In this document: piece after piece, positions 11,801 to 20,400 of the stretch
Position numbering within the stretch: position 1 is the first letter of the stretch
How the letters are laid out: every line of letters begins with the position of its first letter
NCBI GenBank assembly: GCA_040387555.1
Contig: JAZKDO010000001.1
Location: 248,001 to 312,000 of the forward strand
DNA length: 64,000 bases
Direction of reading: 5' to 3'
DNA from: UBA4416 sp040387555
GTDB taxonomy: Bacteria > Bacteroidota > Bacteroidia > B-17B0 > Aurantibacillaceae
The notes under the pieces: model-generated
Databases searched by the model: none
What the model saw: only the letters and a program-made list of their open reading frames with translations
What the model was told of the DNA's origin: nothing
Made by a program: the position numbers and the translations under genes

Positions 11801-13513
11801 AAAGTCAGTGGGCTTATTATTACCAGATATTACACCGAGACCTGCGTAGCCTTTGTTACCTATGCTAAAACCAATTCCTTGACTACGCCCTTCGCCAGGG
11901 AAATTTGCTTTTTGTGTCCAGGCATTACTGATCGGGTCATATTCCCAAAGATCTGTTTTAGAAACTGAGCCTGTCCATCCCAATGTAATGTATCCCTTAG
12001 AGCCTATGCTAAAACTAACTGATTGGCCGCGATATCCACCCCCGAAATCGGTTTTTTGAGTCCAGTTATTGTCCGTTGTGTTTGCCGTAAGGAGTACGTT
12101 TGAACTACAAACTGTTGTAGGTCCACCTGGTGTAATGGTAGCTATTGGTACAGTGTTCACAAATACGGATTGCGTAACTGTTTTTGTGCAGGCTCCTAGA
12201 GAACCTGTCAGAGTATAAATTGAAGAACTCGCAGGCGTAAAGCTTATTCCGTTTGATACACCGCCTATCCATGTATAGGTCGTTGCACCGCCGGTAATAG
12301 CGTTAAGAGTTATATTAGTACCTGCACAAACCACAGTTGGACCGCTAATTGAAAGTGTTGCATCGGGAACCACACTAACGGTTTTAATTGCGGTAAGCGT
12401 GCAACCATCCTGAGCAGTTATTATTACAGAATAGGTGCCACTTGATGTTACAGTATTAATAGCAGTAGTAGCACCATTGCTCCAGCTATATGTAAGATTA
12501 TAAGGGCTGTATTCATAAAAATCATTTGTAAAGTTTCCTTCATTTCCACCACCAATATAACCTTTATCCCCAATGCTGAAAGCCACAGCAGAAGCCCTGG
12601 ACGAACCCATGAAATTAAGTTTTTGAGTCCACGTATCGGCAATGGCATCATATTCATAAAAATCTCTTGTACGGCTATAGCTTGTTCCATAACCTGTTCC
12701 AATATATCCTTTGCCATTAACTGCAAAACTGGCGGCGTAATAACTTGCTGATGGTAAATTTGTTTTTTGGGTCCAGGTATCACTAGTTGGATTAAATTCG
12801 TAAAAATCATTCAAGACGCCAGAACCCCCGCTACCTGTACCAACATACCCTTTACTACCGAGGCTAAAAGCAGTGGCAAAAGCTCTGCCCGATCCCGGAA
12901 ATGATGTTTTAGCTGACCATGCGTCAGTAATAGGGTCGTATTCATAAAAATCGCTATAATATATATTACCGGAAGAATAAAAATATCCCAAACCCATATA
13001 CCCCTTGGTTCCTACACAGAAGCCGACTGGTGCCTGGCGACCAACTCCAGGGAAAGATGCTTTCTGAGTCCATGCGTTAGTTGTTGGATCATATTCATAA
13101 AAATCATTCTTGTAGTTATATGAGTTATCATACCCGCAGCCGATATAACCTTTACTTCCTATGCTAAAACCAGCTGCATCATACCGCGCTGTTCCAGGGA
13201 AATTTGTTTTTTGAGTCCATGCATCTGAGGCAGGGTCGTATTCCCACATAGAGTTTTGCGGGCCCCCATTATTACCCGTTCCAATGTAACCTTTGCTGCC
13301 AATGCTAAACCCAACGGCATTGCCGCGGGCACTCCCTCCTATATTAGCTTTTTGGGTCCAGGTGTTGCTGGTAGGGATCGCAGTTAAAATAGCATTTCCA
13401 CAAGCAACCGTTGAACCTCCGGCAGATGTTATTGCTGTTGTAAAACTGCATTGCGCAAAATTTGTCGTTCGGATTAAAATTAGTGAAACAATAAATAGGA
13501 GTTGTTTTTTCAT
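5861..13513 (-). CDS. Giant Kelch/Ig-like surface protein with T9SS type A sorting domain
   Basis: A 2,550-residue protein. ATG 13513 gives a clean signal peptide (MKKQLLFIVSLILIRTTNFA); a TTG at 13570 lies upstream of the likely -7 box and is rejected. Three blocks of six Kelch-like repeats (consensus W-T-Q-K-A-N, G-F-S-I-G-N-K-G-Y-I-G-T-G, N-D-F-Y-E-Y-D-P) lie at about 12500-13366, 11225-12073 and 9515-10392. Each block interrupts an Ig-like module between its LTA strand and its Y-x-W strand. Further Ig-like modules follow, seven of them nearly identical (7175-8560). The last 80 or so residues are a type A sorting domain (IRLYPNPTSNSFVIES, then ATGFYHVSI). The protein is probably a T9SS-exported, cell-surface-anchored adhesin; no catalytic residues were recognised. 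Confidence 0.92.
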   Translation of the reverse strand: MKKQLLFIVSLILIRTTNFAQCSFTTAITSAGGSTVACGNAILTAIPTSNTWTQKANIGGSARGNAVGFSIGSKGYIGTGNNGGPQNSMWEYDPASDAWTQKTNFPGTARYDAAGFSIGSKGYIGCGYDNSYNYKNDFYEYDPTTNAWTQKASFPGVGRQAPVGFCVGTKGYMGLGYFYSSGNIYYSDFYEYDPITDAWSAKTSFPGSGRAFATAFSLGSKGYVGTGSGGSGVLNDFYEFNPTSDTWTQKTNLPSASYYAASFAVNGKGYIGTGYGTSYSRTRDFYEYDAIADTWTQKLNFMGSSRASAVAFSIGDKGYIGGGNEGNFTNDFYEYSPYNLTYSWSNGATTAINTVTSSGTYSVIITAQDGCTLTAIKTVSVVPDATLSISGPTVVCAGTNITLNAITGGATTYTWIGGVSNGISFTPASSSIYTLTGSLGACTKTVTQSVFVNTVPIATITPGGPTTVCSSNVLLTANTTDNNWTQKTDFGGGYRGQSVSFSIGSKGYITLGWTGSVSKTDLWEYDPISNAWTQKANFPGEGRSQGIGFSIGNKGYAGLGVISGNNKPTDFWEYDPSTNEWTQKANFGGVGRQSAVGFSILNKGYAGTGLNSSYLSDFWEYDPATDAWTAKASYPFVVGWAAGFAIGNKGYLGTGYSGYYRNDFYEYNPATDIWTQKASVLGGRAEATGISTSTKGYIGLGSDGTYKNDFLEYNPTANTWIARTNFPGSARDLASGFSINNKVYLGLGTFPSEQTDFYEYSPAASFLWNTGNTTAAITATASGTYSVTLSNLSGCISSASQTVNILPNPTVTISSPTFVCSGGSTSLTAIPNSTETYTWSGGITDGTVFTPTATANYSLNATLGTCSKSFSRTITVNLPANITAAGPTTFCGSSLNLTASPAGTYTWNTGANTSLITTTVTNTYSVTVTDPDGCISGKSQTVSIAPSPTLSAIGGTVICEGNSVTLTAAGATSYSWTGGVSNGVSFTPAASSNYTVMGAIGNCTQSLTQYVTVNSAPSATLTAGGPTSACGSSVVLTGSTASDTWNVKTGIGSPRRYAVAFNIGNKGYMGTGGVGTAGKNDFWEYDPATNAWTQKANVPGSNRYSAIGFSINGKGYIGTGTVNGSTVLNDFYEYDPSANTWTTKANFAGGTRQGAVGFTIGNKGYVGTGLSVGVYKNDFYEYNPVNNTWTVKASLPTVRNFAAGFSIGGKGYIGTGQSSTLGTSRKNDFYEYDPSTNAWTSKAVVGAMIRASATGFSIGNKGYMAVGINSVNVNTNDLIEYDPATDSWTSKSAFPGIIRNAASAFVIGNKAFLGTGVNGITTINDLNEYTPLANYTWSIPVSSSSTLAAITATSNGTYTLMVSDQVGCSTAITQTVSVAIPTLAVSDMTICSGVNAVISPSGADSYTISGGSFTVSPMATTSYTITGSNNDGTCAASNTVIATVYVNASPTITVNSATICPGASVTLVPIGAWSYSITGNSFTVAPLTTTSYSITGTDVNGCSASNSAVATVSINTATTLSVTGTTLVCSGNSTSLTASGASSYTWTGGITNGIAFTPAVTTNYTVSGSVGTCTGSAVITVSVSDTPTISASSATICSGNSYSIIASGANTLSITGGSFIVSPLTTTSYTVTGTNFVGCSNFIVSTVSVNTTPTITVNNATICSGNSAVISPTGAGAYNITGGNFTVSPISNTSYTVSGTTNGCTSAEVVSTVSVNTTPTITVNSATICSGNSAVITPTGAGAYNITGGNFTVSPISNTSYTVSGTTNGCTSAEVVSTVSVNTTPTITVNSATICSGNSVVITPTGAGSYSITGGNFTVSPISNTSYTVSGTTNGCTSAEVVSTVSVNTTPTITVNNATICSGNSAEITPTGAVAYNITGGNFTVSPISNTSYTVSGTTNGCTSAEVVSTVSVNTTPTITVNNATICSGNSAVITPTGAGAYNITGGNFTVSPISNTSYTVSGTTNGCTSAEVVSTVSVNTTPTITVNNATICSGNSAVITPTGAGAYNITGGNFTVSPISNTSYTVSGTTNGCTSAEVVSTVSVNTTPTITVNDATICSGNSVVITPTGAGFYSITGGNFTVSPTSNTPYTVSGTTNGCTSAEVVSTVSVNTTPTITVNDGVICEGQSFTLTPGGANTYTYSNSSPVVNPVLTSTYSVSGTSLDGCISTIDAVATVTVNAIPTISVVSASICAGATGTLIASGADTYTWSTGSNANSIIDNPGITEVYSVNGTSAEGCLGTNFSATITVGSAPAIVVNSESVCAGSSVTLTANGVTSYTWSTGEHTSSIVVTPTANTVYDVTGHLAGCSVNATNESTVTVNALPIVSINSATICEGQVFTLIATGADSYTYSSGSAIVSPTTTTTYSVTGTSLEGCMSASDATATVEVNALTEVTLNISSNIVCLNGAPILLNGFPAGGDYSGTNVSGNSFDPLTSGTFTPVYTYTDASTGCENSAVESIVVETCTGIKEIESSMIRLYPNPTSNSFVIESNSTELKTIKVTDVTGRSVLEISSDRPFFHVDIQNLATGFYHVSIQTPHHHETIKLVKN
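7175..8560 (-). repeat. Seven tandem 198-bp (66-residue) Ig-like repeat units
   Basis: The unit begins TPTITVNNATICSGNS and ends EVVSTVSVNT. The same bases recur at exactly 198-bp steps, 1,386 bp in all. Copies differ at only a few residues, and some neighbouring copies are identical at protein level. A diverged eighth module follows. This is an in-frame tandem amplification inside the giant Kelch gene. Confidence 0.95.
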
Positions 13514-13551
13514 AGTGCCTGGTAAGTATGTGGGAAATAAATTTTGACTGG

Positions 13552-13559
13552 CAAATGTA
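13552..13559 (-). promoter_or_regulatory. Candidate -7 box (TACATTTG) for the giant Kelch gene
   Basis: A perfect TAnnTTTG match on the minus strand. It predicts a transcript start near 13548, about 35 bases ahead of ATG 13513, which argues against the TTG at 13570. No -33 TTG is seen at the usual distance. Confidence 0.4.
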
Positions 13560-13717
13560 CGGATTTTCAATTGCTATAAGTAAATTTGGGATCAACGACG
13601 CAATACTGTATTCAAACAACTGCCCTAAGGAAACTATTTGGATAATTAAGTAATCAATTCAAAAAGTAAATAGGAAAATTTAAAAATCCCTTAAATCAAA
13701 AATTACGTAAATAATAC

Positions 13718-14389
13718 ATGATAAAATTAATCTTAATACTTACAGGTATGTTTTTAACACCGCTTTTTCAAAGAGACAAATCAGCGTTAAAATATATAGC
13801 ATTTGGAGATTCCTACACTATTTGCACCGGAACTAATGCCATTGATGAGCAATGGCCGACCATTCTTTCCAAACATTTAACAGAAGCTGGAATTAAAACT
13901 GACTTAGTTGCAAATCCCTCTAAAAACGGTTACAGTACTCAAAATGTAATCGATTATGAACTGCCTCTTTTAAAAAATCAAACGCTCGACTTTGCTACGT
14001 TACTGATCGGTGTGAATGACTGGGTAAGACAAGTTGATATGAAAACTTATCACAAAAATTTAAATTATTGTATTGATGAAATACAGAAACACCTCAGCAA
14101 TAAAAATCATTTGCTTCTGATAACTATTCCTGATTTTGGCGTTACTCCACAAGGAAAATTATATGGGAACGGCAGAAATATTTCAGAAGGCATCTCCGAA
14201 TTTAATGACATTATCAAAACAGAAACTAAAAAGAGAGGCTTAGTATGTGTGGATGTTTTTACTGTATCACAGCAAATGAAAAACAATAAAGACCTCGTTG
14301 CTGCCGACGGCCTGCATCCTTCTGCTAAAGAATATGCTGTTTGGGAAACTATGATCTTTTCTGAAGCAAAGAAATTACTTAGTAAATAA
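13718..14389 (+). CDS. SGNH/GDSL-family hydrolase
   Basis: A 223-residue esterase/lipase-type hydrolase. Block I is FGDSYT with nucleophile Ser32, block III is GVNDW, and the C-terminal block DGLHPS supplies the Asp and His of the triad. The first 17 residues are hydrophobic and could be a signal peptide or anchor, so an extracytoplasmic location is likely. The family hydrolyses acyl esters such as lysophospholipids or acetylated sugars; which one cannot be told here. It is the first plus-strand gene after the Kelch gene, and TatC follows after about 110 bases containing a short hairpin repeat. Confidence 0.85.
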   Translation: MIKLILILTGMFLTPLFQRDKSALKYIAFGDSYTICTGTNAIDEQWPTILSKHLTEAGIKTDLVANPSKNGYSTQNVIDYELPLLKNQTLDFATLLIGVNDWVRQVDMKTYHKNLNYCIDEIQKHLSNKNHLLLITIPDFGVTPQGKLYGNGRNISEGISEFNDIIKTETKKRGLVCVDVFTVSQQMKNNKDLVAADGLHPSAKEYAVWETMIFSEAKKLLSK

Positions 14390-14409
14390 ATTGCAGTAAC
14401 CATTTAGAG

Positions 14410-14427
14410 ACCTGAATCAAGTTCAGG
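14410..14427. repeat. Short hairpin repeat, CCTGAATCAAGTTCAGG type
   Basis: An imperfect palindrome with TTCAG arms in the gap between the SGNH gene and tatC. Similar elements lie near 36535 and 42376-42420, so it belongs to a dispersed family. Confidence 0.6.
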
Positions 14428-14500
14428 GCGACTAATGTCTATGAATTGCTCTTATCTTTTCAAAAAATACCCGTAATAATGCTTAAATTTGTGGCCAATT

Positions 14501-15331
14501 ATGGCGGAAAACAACCCTGAAGAACTTTCGATGCAAATGTCGTTTATGCAACACTTAGATGCATTAAGATGGCATTTGGTTAGAAGCGCTATTGCTATAG
14601 TTCTTTTTGCAGTCGTTCTCTTTTGTTTCAATAATTTTTTATTTGATACGGTTATTTTTGGTCCTTTGAAACAGGATTTTATTTCTTATCGTGCTTTATG
14701 TTCTTTAGGCTATAAAATTGGCGCCGGTGATGTCATGTGTATGACGGTTAAAGATCCTCATTTACAAACTCTCTCTGCCTCAGAACAATTTTTCACACAT
14801 ATGTGGATCGCGTTGTTGGGAGGAATTATTTTAGCCTTCCCTTATGTACTTTATGAATTATGGAAGTTTATTAGACCGGCTTTAAAAAACTCAGAATCAC
14901 AACCTGCAAAATGGTTTGTAATCATTGCATCCATCCTGTTTTTAATCGGGATATTCTTTGGTTACTTCCTGTTATTCCCAATGTCCTATAATTTCTTAAT
15001 TAATTACCAGTTATCGGATAGTGGCATTGTTCAAACCAACAATACGTTAGATGATTATATTTCTTTGATCTCAACGATGGTTTTAGTTTCAGGCATTGTG
15101 TTTGAATTGCCGGTACTGGTTTATTTTTTAACAAGGCTTGGTCTGTTAACGCCTGAGTTCATGCGCAAGTACCGAAAATATGCTGTGGTAGTTATCCTGA
15201 TTGCAGCCGCTGTAATAACGCCTTCACCCGATGTAACTTCACAAATGGTTGTGGCTGTTCCCATGTATTTATTATACGAGATCAGTATTTTTGTAAGTGC
15301 CTTCGTTATTAAAAAAAATAAACTGAATTAA
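14501..15331 (+). CDS. tatC: Sec-independent (twin-arginine) translocase subunit TatC
   Basis: A 276-residue inner-membrane protein that binds the twin-arginine signal peptide and exports folded proteins with TatA. The N-terminus has the family pattern SFMQHLDALRWHLVRSAIA, and five or six membrane segments follow. Conserved features include FPYVLYELWKFIRPAL, the segment after TM3-4 beginning FELPVLVYFLTRLG, and VITPSPDVTSQ near the end. ATG 14501 is preferred to the TTG four codons upstream. No tatA lies nearby. The stop is one base from the next start, so tatC and the AhpD-like gene are probably cotranscribed. Confidence 0.93.
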   Translation: MAENNPEELSMQMSFMQHLDALRWHLVRSAIAIVLFAVVLFCFNNFLFDTVIFGPLKQDFISYRALCSLGYKIGAGDVMCMTVKDPHLQTLSASEQFFTHMWIALLGGIILAFPYVLYELWKFIRPALKNSESQPAKWFVIIASILFLIGIFFGYFLLFPMSYNFLINYQLSDSGIVQTNNTLDDYISLISTMVLVSGIVFELPVLVYFLTRLGLLTPEFMRKYRKYAVVVILIAAAVITPSPDVTSQMVVAVPMYLLYEISIFVSAFVIKKNKLN

Positions 15332-15332
15332 T

Positions 15333-15680
15333 ATGTCAAGCCAGGTTAAAGAATTCAACGACTATCGTGCAAAGATGAACGAAGTTATTTTAGGAAAAGA
15401 TAACTTAGTAATTAAGCGTTTATTTAATTTAGATACTCAAACCTATTCGGAAGGCGCTTTGAATGTAAAAACCAAAGAGATGCTGGGCTTAGTAGCCAGC
15501 ATGGTGTTGCGCTGTGATGATTGCATCAAATACCATTTGGAAAAATGTTTTGATCAAGGCTGCAGCACAAAAGAAATTTATGAAGTATTTGCCGTAGCCA
15601 ATATCGTTGGTGGAACCATTGTGATTCCTCACACACGTCGTGGTGCTGAATTCTGGGAAGAGTTAATTAAAAAACAGTAA
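15333..15680 (+). CDS. Carboxymuconolactone decarboxylase/AhpD-like protein
   Basis: A 115-residue alpha-helical protein with the AhpD-type redox motif CDDCIKYH (CxxCxxxH), which in the family supplies a disulfide-reducing or peroxidase-linked activity. The GALNVKTKEMLGL segment before it and the EIYEVFAVANIVGG helix after it fit the fold. The gene starts one base after the tatC stop, so translational coupling is likely. The true substrate is unknown; CMD-fold proteins with CxxC are more often antioxidant enzymes than decarboxylases. Confidence 0.85.
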   Translation: MSSQVKEFNDYRAKMNEVILGKDNLVIKRLFNLDTQTYSEGALNVKTKEMLGLVASMVLRCDDCIKYHLEKCFDQGCSTKEIYEVFAVANIVGGTIVIPHTRRGAEFWEELIKKQ

Positions 15681-15716
15681 AGCTTTTTTGTTCAGACCTA
15701 AATAAATAATTGATTT

Positions 15717-16589
15717 ATGGCTTCAGGATTTTTTGTAGTGTTAGATGATATAGCGGCACTAATGGACGATATTGCCATGAGCACTAAACTAGCTGCAAAA
15801 AAAACAGCTGGAATATTAGGTGATGATTTAGCTGTAAATGCCGAAAAATCTACTGGATTTCTTGCCAATAGAGAAATACCAGTATTATGGGCAATAACAA
15901 AAGGCTCATTCTTAAATAAACTAATTATAGTGCCATTGGCATTTACATTAGAGTATATTTATGCTCCTGCTATTGTATGGATATTAATTTTAGGAGGTAT
16001 TTATTTAGCTTATGAAGGAGCAGAAAAAATCATTCACAGCTTATTTGCTGCTAACCATACAGAAAAAATAGTGGCAAAAATCGAATCCTTATCAGCTGAC
16101 GAGGAAAAGGGGAAAATAAATTCTGCAATAAAAACAGATTTTATCTTATCATTAGAAATTGTAATTATTGCCTTAGGTTCTGTGATAGATAAGCCATTCA
16201 TGAACCAGATTATTACGGTTAGTTTAGTAGCCCTGATAGCAACCGTGGGAGTTTACGGAATAGTGGCCCTTATTGTAAAGATGGATGATGCTGGATATAT
16301 TTTACTAAAGAAAACAAAGGAAAAAGGATTTTTGGCAGTAGTTGGTAAAGGCTTAATAATAGCTTTACCATGGCTAATTAAAGCTTTATCTTTTATTGGA
16401 ACAATAGCTTTATTATTGGTTTCGGGAGGCATATTTATCCACTATATTCCGTGGGCACATCACTTAGCAGAACGCTTTAACAATATATCTTCTATTATAT
16501 TAGACTTAATTTCAGGGATAATAGTAGGTTCCTTAGCCGTTGGCGCATGGAATCTTTTTACATATTTATACGCAAAAATAAAAAAGTAA
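15717..16589 (+). CDS. DUF808 (YedI-like) inner-membrane protein
   Basis: A 290-residue protein matching the DUF808 family at its start (ASGFFVVLDDIAALMDDIA, KKTAGILGDDLAVNA). About six hydrophobic segments follow, including two blocks near the end (IALLLVSGGIFIHYIPW and LDLISGIIVGSLAVGAW). It should sit in the inner membrane. The molecular function is not known for this family. It lies 36 bases after the AhpD-like gene and may be cotranscribed with it. A strong terminator follows. Confidence 0.88.
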   Translation: MASGFFVVLDDIAALMDDIAMSTKLAAKKTAGILGDDLAVNAEKSTGFLANREIPVLWAITKGSFLNKLIIVPLAFTLEYIYAPAIVWILILGGIYLAYEGAEKIIHSLFAANHTEKIVAKIESLSADEEKGKINSAIKTDFILSLEIVIIALGSVIDKPFMNQIITVSLVALIATVGVYGIVALIVKMDDAGYILLKKTKEKGFLAVVGKGLIIALPWLIKALSFIGTIALLLVSGGIFIHYIPWAHHLAERFNNISSIILDLISGIIVGSLAVGAWNLFTYLYAKIKK

Positions 16590-16672
16590 TCATTCCTTTT
16601 TTAAGACATTGGAATAACAGAGGCTTACGTGATTATATGTAAATTATAGTCTTTTGGAGGATTAATAATCAG

Positions 16673-16707
16673 AGTTACAGAAAAAATAAATTCTGTAACT
16701 TTTTTTA
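16673..16707 (+). terminator. Terminator after the DUF808 gene
   Basis: A perfect 10-bp stem (AGTTACAGAA / TTCTGTAACT) with an eight-base A-rich loop, followed by seven T residues. Confidence 0.88.
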
Positions 16708-16722
16708 ACGTCTGCGTTATCT

Positions 16723-17406
16723 ATGCAGATGAACATTCAAAAATATATCATTTCTGTTTTTGTCAGTTCCCATTTATTGGGCCAAACGTCATCTAATCTC
16801 TTTCCTGAAATGAGTTTCGGTTTCACTCATTCCACCTCCACAAGCATGTGTTTCCAGTCTTCGTTACATCGAGCTAATTTTAGTAATGAACAAGTTTTAC
16901 CAAAGTATAAAACAAAAATTACTGAAACACAATTTGGTTTCGGGATAGGATTGTTTTTATGGATGCCCTTGAATGATGGAATAGTTTTTAAACCAAAAGC
17001 AGAAGGAGTTTTCTCCAACACGTGTACCCGAAACAACCAACATATATTTGCTACATCATTTGATTTAAACATTTCTCATGGCTTTGTGATAGCTTTAAAA
17101 AAACCAGATGAAAATGGCATAATCTATATGGCGAGGAATATGAGCTGCTACCTCACAAGCAAGCAGCCATATATAGTTATTGGACCGGAAATTAATTTAA
17201 AGAAGTACGACAACGGCTACCTAAACAAAGGTTTTGAAAATGAAATGACATTCGGCTTTTTTATTGGATATGGCATCAATTATATCTTTCAGCGCAAAAA
17301 TGTAGCCCCAGAAATTTGCTATCATGTCAGTTCAACTTCTCAGAATCAAATTAACGACTCTAACAAACGAACACACAGCATCACCGTTTCACTCAATTTC
17401 TTTTAA
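16723..17406 (+). CDS. Hypothetical protein, probable small outer-membrane barrel
   Basis: A 227-residue protein I do not recognise. It starts with a short hydrophobic segment that could be a signal peptide (ending LLGQ), starting at ATG 16723 or two codons later at 16729. The mature part alternates polar and aromatic residues, with glycine-rich strands (FGFGIGLFLWMPL, TFGFFIGYGINYIF). It ends in HSITVSLNFF; a C-terminal Phe is typical of outer-membrane beta barrels. The assignment is inference from composition. The gene converges on the ABC permease/peptidase gene with only two bases between the stop codons and no visible terminator. Confidence 0.6.
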   Translation: MQMNIQKYIISVFVSSHLLGQTSSNLFPEMSFGFTHSTSTSMCFQSSLHRANFSNEQVLPKYKTKITETQFGFGIGLFLWMPLNDGIVFKPKAEGVFSNTCTRNNQHIFATSFDLNISHGFVIALKKPDENGIIYMARNMSCYLTSKQPYIVIGPEINLKKYDNGYLNKGFENEMTFGFFIGYGINYIFQRKNVAPEICYHVSSTSQNQINDSNKRTHSITVSLNFF

Positions 17407-17408
17407 AA

Positions 17409-20400
17409 TTAGTTAATGGTAATGCCCACATTAGTACTGTTAGCAGACAAGTCCGGTGGAACTGGCTTAGACCCAAACTTACATCTGTTATTGTCAGGCA
17501 CACGGTCGATTAATTTATTGTAAGGATCAAGTCCTGCTGAAAATGGTTCCTGATCAATAATAAACTCAAACGTTTTGGTAGCTTTATCCATCTTTACTTT
17601 TTTGAAGACCACTTCTTTATCCACTTTCTTCCCTTTCACTTCCTGTTGATTAAAAACTCCAATGTCTATCCAGTCGTTCACTGGCACTTCTTTGCTTTTG
17701 CCTAAGCTATCTGCTTTAAATTTTGTAGAGCCAACGGTTAATGTCACTTTGAATTTTCCGTCAGGTTGCTTCACTGATTTAAGATCTTTCACATAATTCT
17801 CATAAACAGTTATGTCTTCAAACAAATCTTTAATCACATACTGCATACTGTCGGGCGTAGACAATTTCATATTAGCAACGAACTCTAAAGCCGTTGTATA
17901 AGGTGCACTCTGAAACCCGACTTTTTTAATATAACGTTTCAGGGCTGAGTTTACCGAATCTTCTCCGATAAAATCTCTTAAGGCATACATGACCAAACAT
18001 CCTTTATTGTAATGAATGTATTGTTGATTTTCCGCCAGCATAATGGGCAATTCTTTTTTCTTCTCAGTAGCCCTGCCCAATAAATATTTATTTAAAGCAT
18101 CTGCCAGGAATTTATGCATAGCTTCTTTGCCGTATTCTTTTTCCATTACCATCATAGCACTGTACTCTGCCATTGATTCGCTCATTAACGTTGACCCCTG
18201 CACATCGGCTCCAATAACCTGATGCGCCCACCACTGATGCCCTACTTCATGCGAAGTAACATAGAAAGGATAATCAATGCTTAAAGGATCATTTTCATCC
18301 ACATTGGCAATAAAGCCAATGCTTTCAGAATACGGAATTGTATTTGGAAAGGACTGTGCAAAAGATGCGTAACGAGGAAATTCTAAAATACGAACCTGTC
18401 GATGTTGGTAAGGACTAAACGCCTTTTCATAATATGCCAGTGATTTTTTAATGGAATTAATCATACGATCGAGGTTGTATTCATGACCTTTATGATAATA
18501 CACTTCAATATTAATGTTTTTGTATTTATCCTTCTTTACTTCATAACGTGCTGAGAGAAACGAATAAAAATTAAGTATTGGGCAATCCATTTTATAATGA
18601 AAATACCGTCGCTTGTCTTTTAAATATTCCTTGACTAAATAACCAGGGGCAACTGCAATTTGATCGGCCCCAGTACTCACCACGCATTCAAAGTTGATCC
18701 AGTCTGCGTCTTTACTAATATAAGTGTTAGCATAGGACGCTGTGTCATTAATATTAGCCATGCGTTGCTTGACAGGCAAGTCGAATTTTTTTCGCGCTTC
18801 ATTTTCACCTAATTCATATGCTTCGTTGTAACCAATACTTGGCAACAGTGAATTATTAATAAATGTGCCGTTATAAACTACATCTGATTTTTCATCATTA
18901 CTAAACCAGGATTTTGGAAAATAATCAATTATAAAATCCAGTTTTATTGAGTCGCCAGGTTGAAGAGGTGAATTCAGTTTAAAAGCCCTCATAAAAAAAT
19001 CTCCATCGTTAATGACTTCTTTGTTTGGAACTGATAGAGCAAGACTTTTTACATCTACATTTAAATTATTATTTACAATGATGGTATCAATAGCTTGCCT
19101 GTGTTTGTTTTTCAAAAAGAAATAGCCTTTGAACTTTGCCCCAAGCTCGTTAGGAAACAAATCCACTTCAACATAGCTAGAAACAACTCTGGGTTGCAGC
19201 ATATTTTTAAAATGTTTGTAGGTGTGTTCAAACTTCGACTGCCATTCTTCTTCTTCACTGTTTGATAACATTTTATTAGCTATTTTGATGTTATAGTAGA
19301 TAAATGATCCTATACTAATAAATACAATACCTGAAATGATAGCTGCAACTCTGAACTGCCTATTTGAATCAAATTTCGAAAATTTGAAACGTGCTTTCAG
19401 TCCTTTTTCTTTTCCTCTTAAATAAAACCGGATAGCAACTACAAATAAGAGAATGATAACCGCTACCCAATATAATTTGAACAAATAAAATATAGATGTT
19501 GTATGTCCATAACCATTCATATCGCTGTAAGGAAGCATAGGTCCACTTGAATTAAAATTATAAAGTGGGTTTTTCCATTGTGCCTGGCTAAAAATAATAC
19601 GCGATAAAAAAGCAATGATAAATGAAATGACGAAGCCTACATATTTGTTACTCACCAGAAACTGGATCACAAAACAAATTGCCGCCACCAATGCAAGATT
19701 AATGAAGGTTCTACCGTATAAACTTACCAGATATTGATCCAACTCAAATTTATAATAGCCTTTGAGAGACTGAATAATTAATCCTGTCAAAATAGCTCCT
19801 AATAAACCAATGCCAACGGATACCATTAATCCTAAATACTTTCCTATAACCAAAGTGGAAGATTTAATAGGAGAAGCTCCAACCAGTTCATCCACTTTAA
19901 ATTGTTTTTCATTAAAAATGAGGTTACCTGAATAAAAAATTATAAGGATTGATAACATGAATTGAAACATAGAACCTGTTTGGCTTACAATATTATAAGT
20001 AACCGGATACACTTCTGTACCAAAGATGAGTGAACTGAAGCTACTGGTGATATAAGCCAAAACACCACCAAGTACCAGCATGATGATAAAAAAATAACTT
20101 TTTATGATACGTTTGTACTCGAATCGTGCGATGAAAGTTAACTGACTTCTAAATGCTTTTCCGGATGAACTGATCGTTACTTTAGGTAATTCTCCCACAT
20201 GTTGTATGGCCGGAGTTTGCGGCGAAAGACTTTCTTCTTTTTTACGTAAAGAAAATACTTTGGATGGATTTAAAAACTGGGAAAAACTAAATCTCACATA
20301 ACTAAAAATCATAATCAGTAAAGCAAGTCCTAACCAAACCAAACGATTATATAATAAATAATCGGTGAGTGATAATAGGCGTTCATTTTGTTCGGATGGC

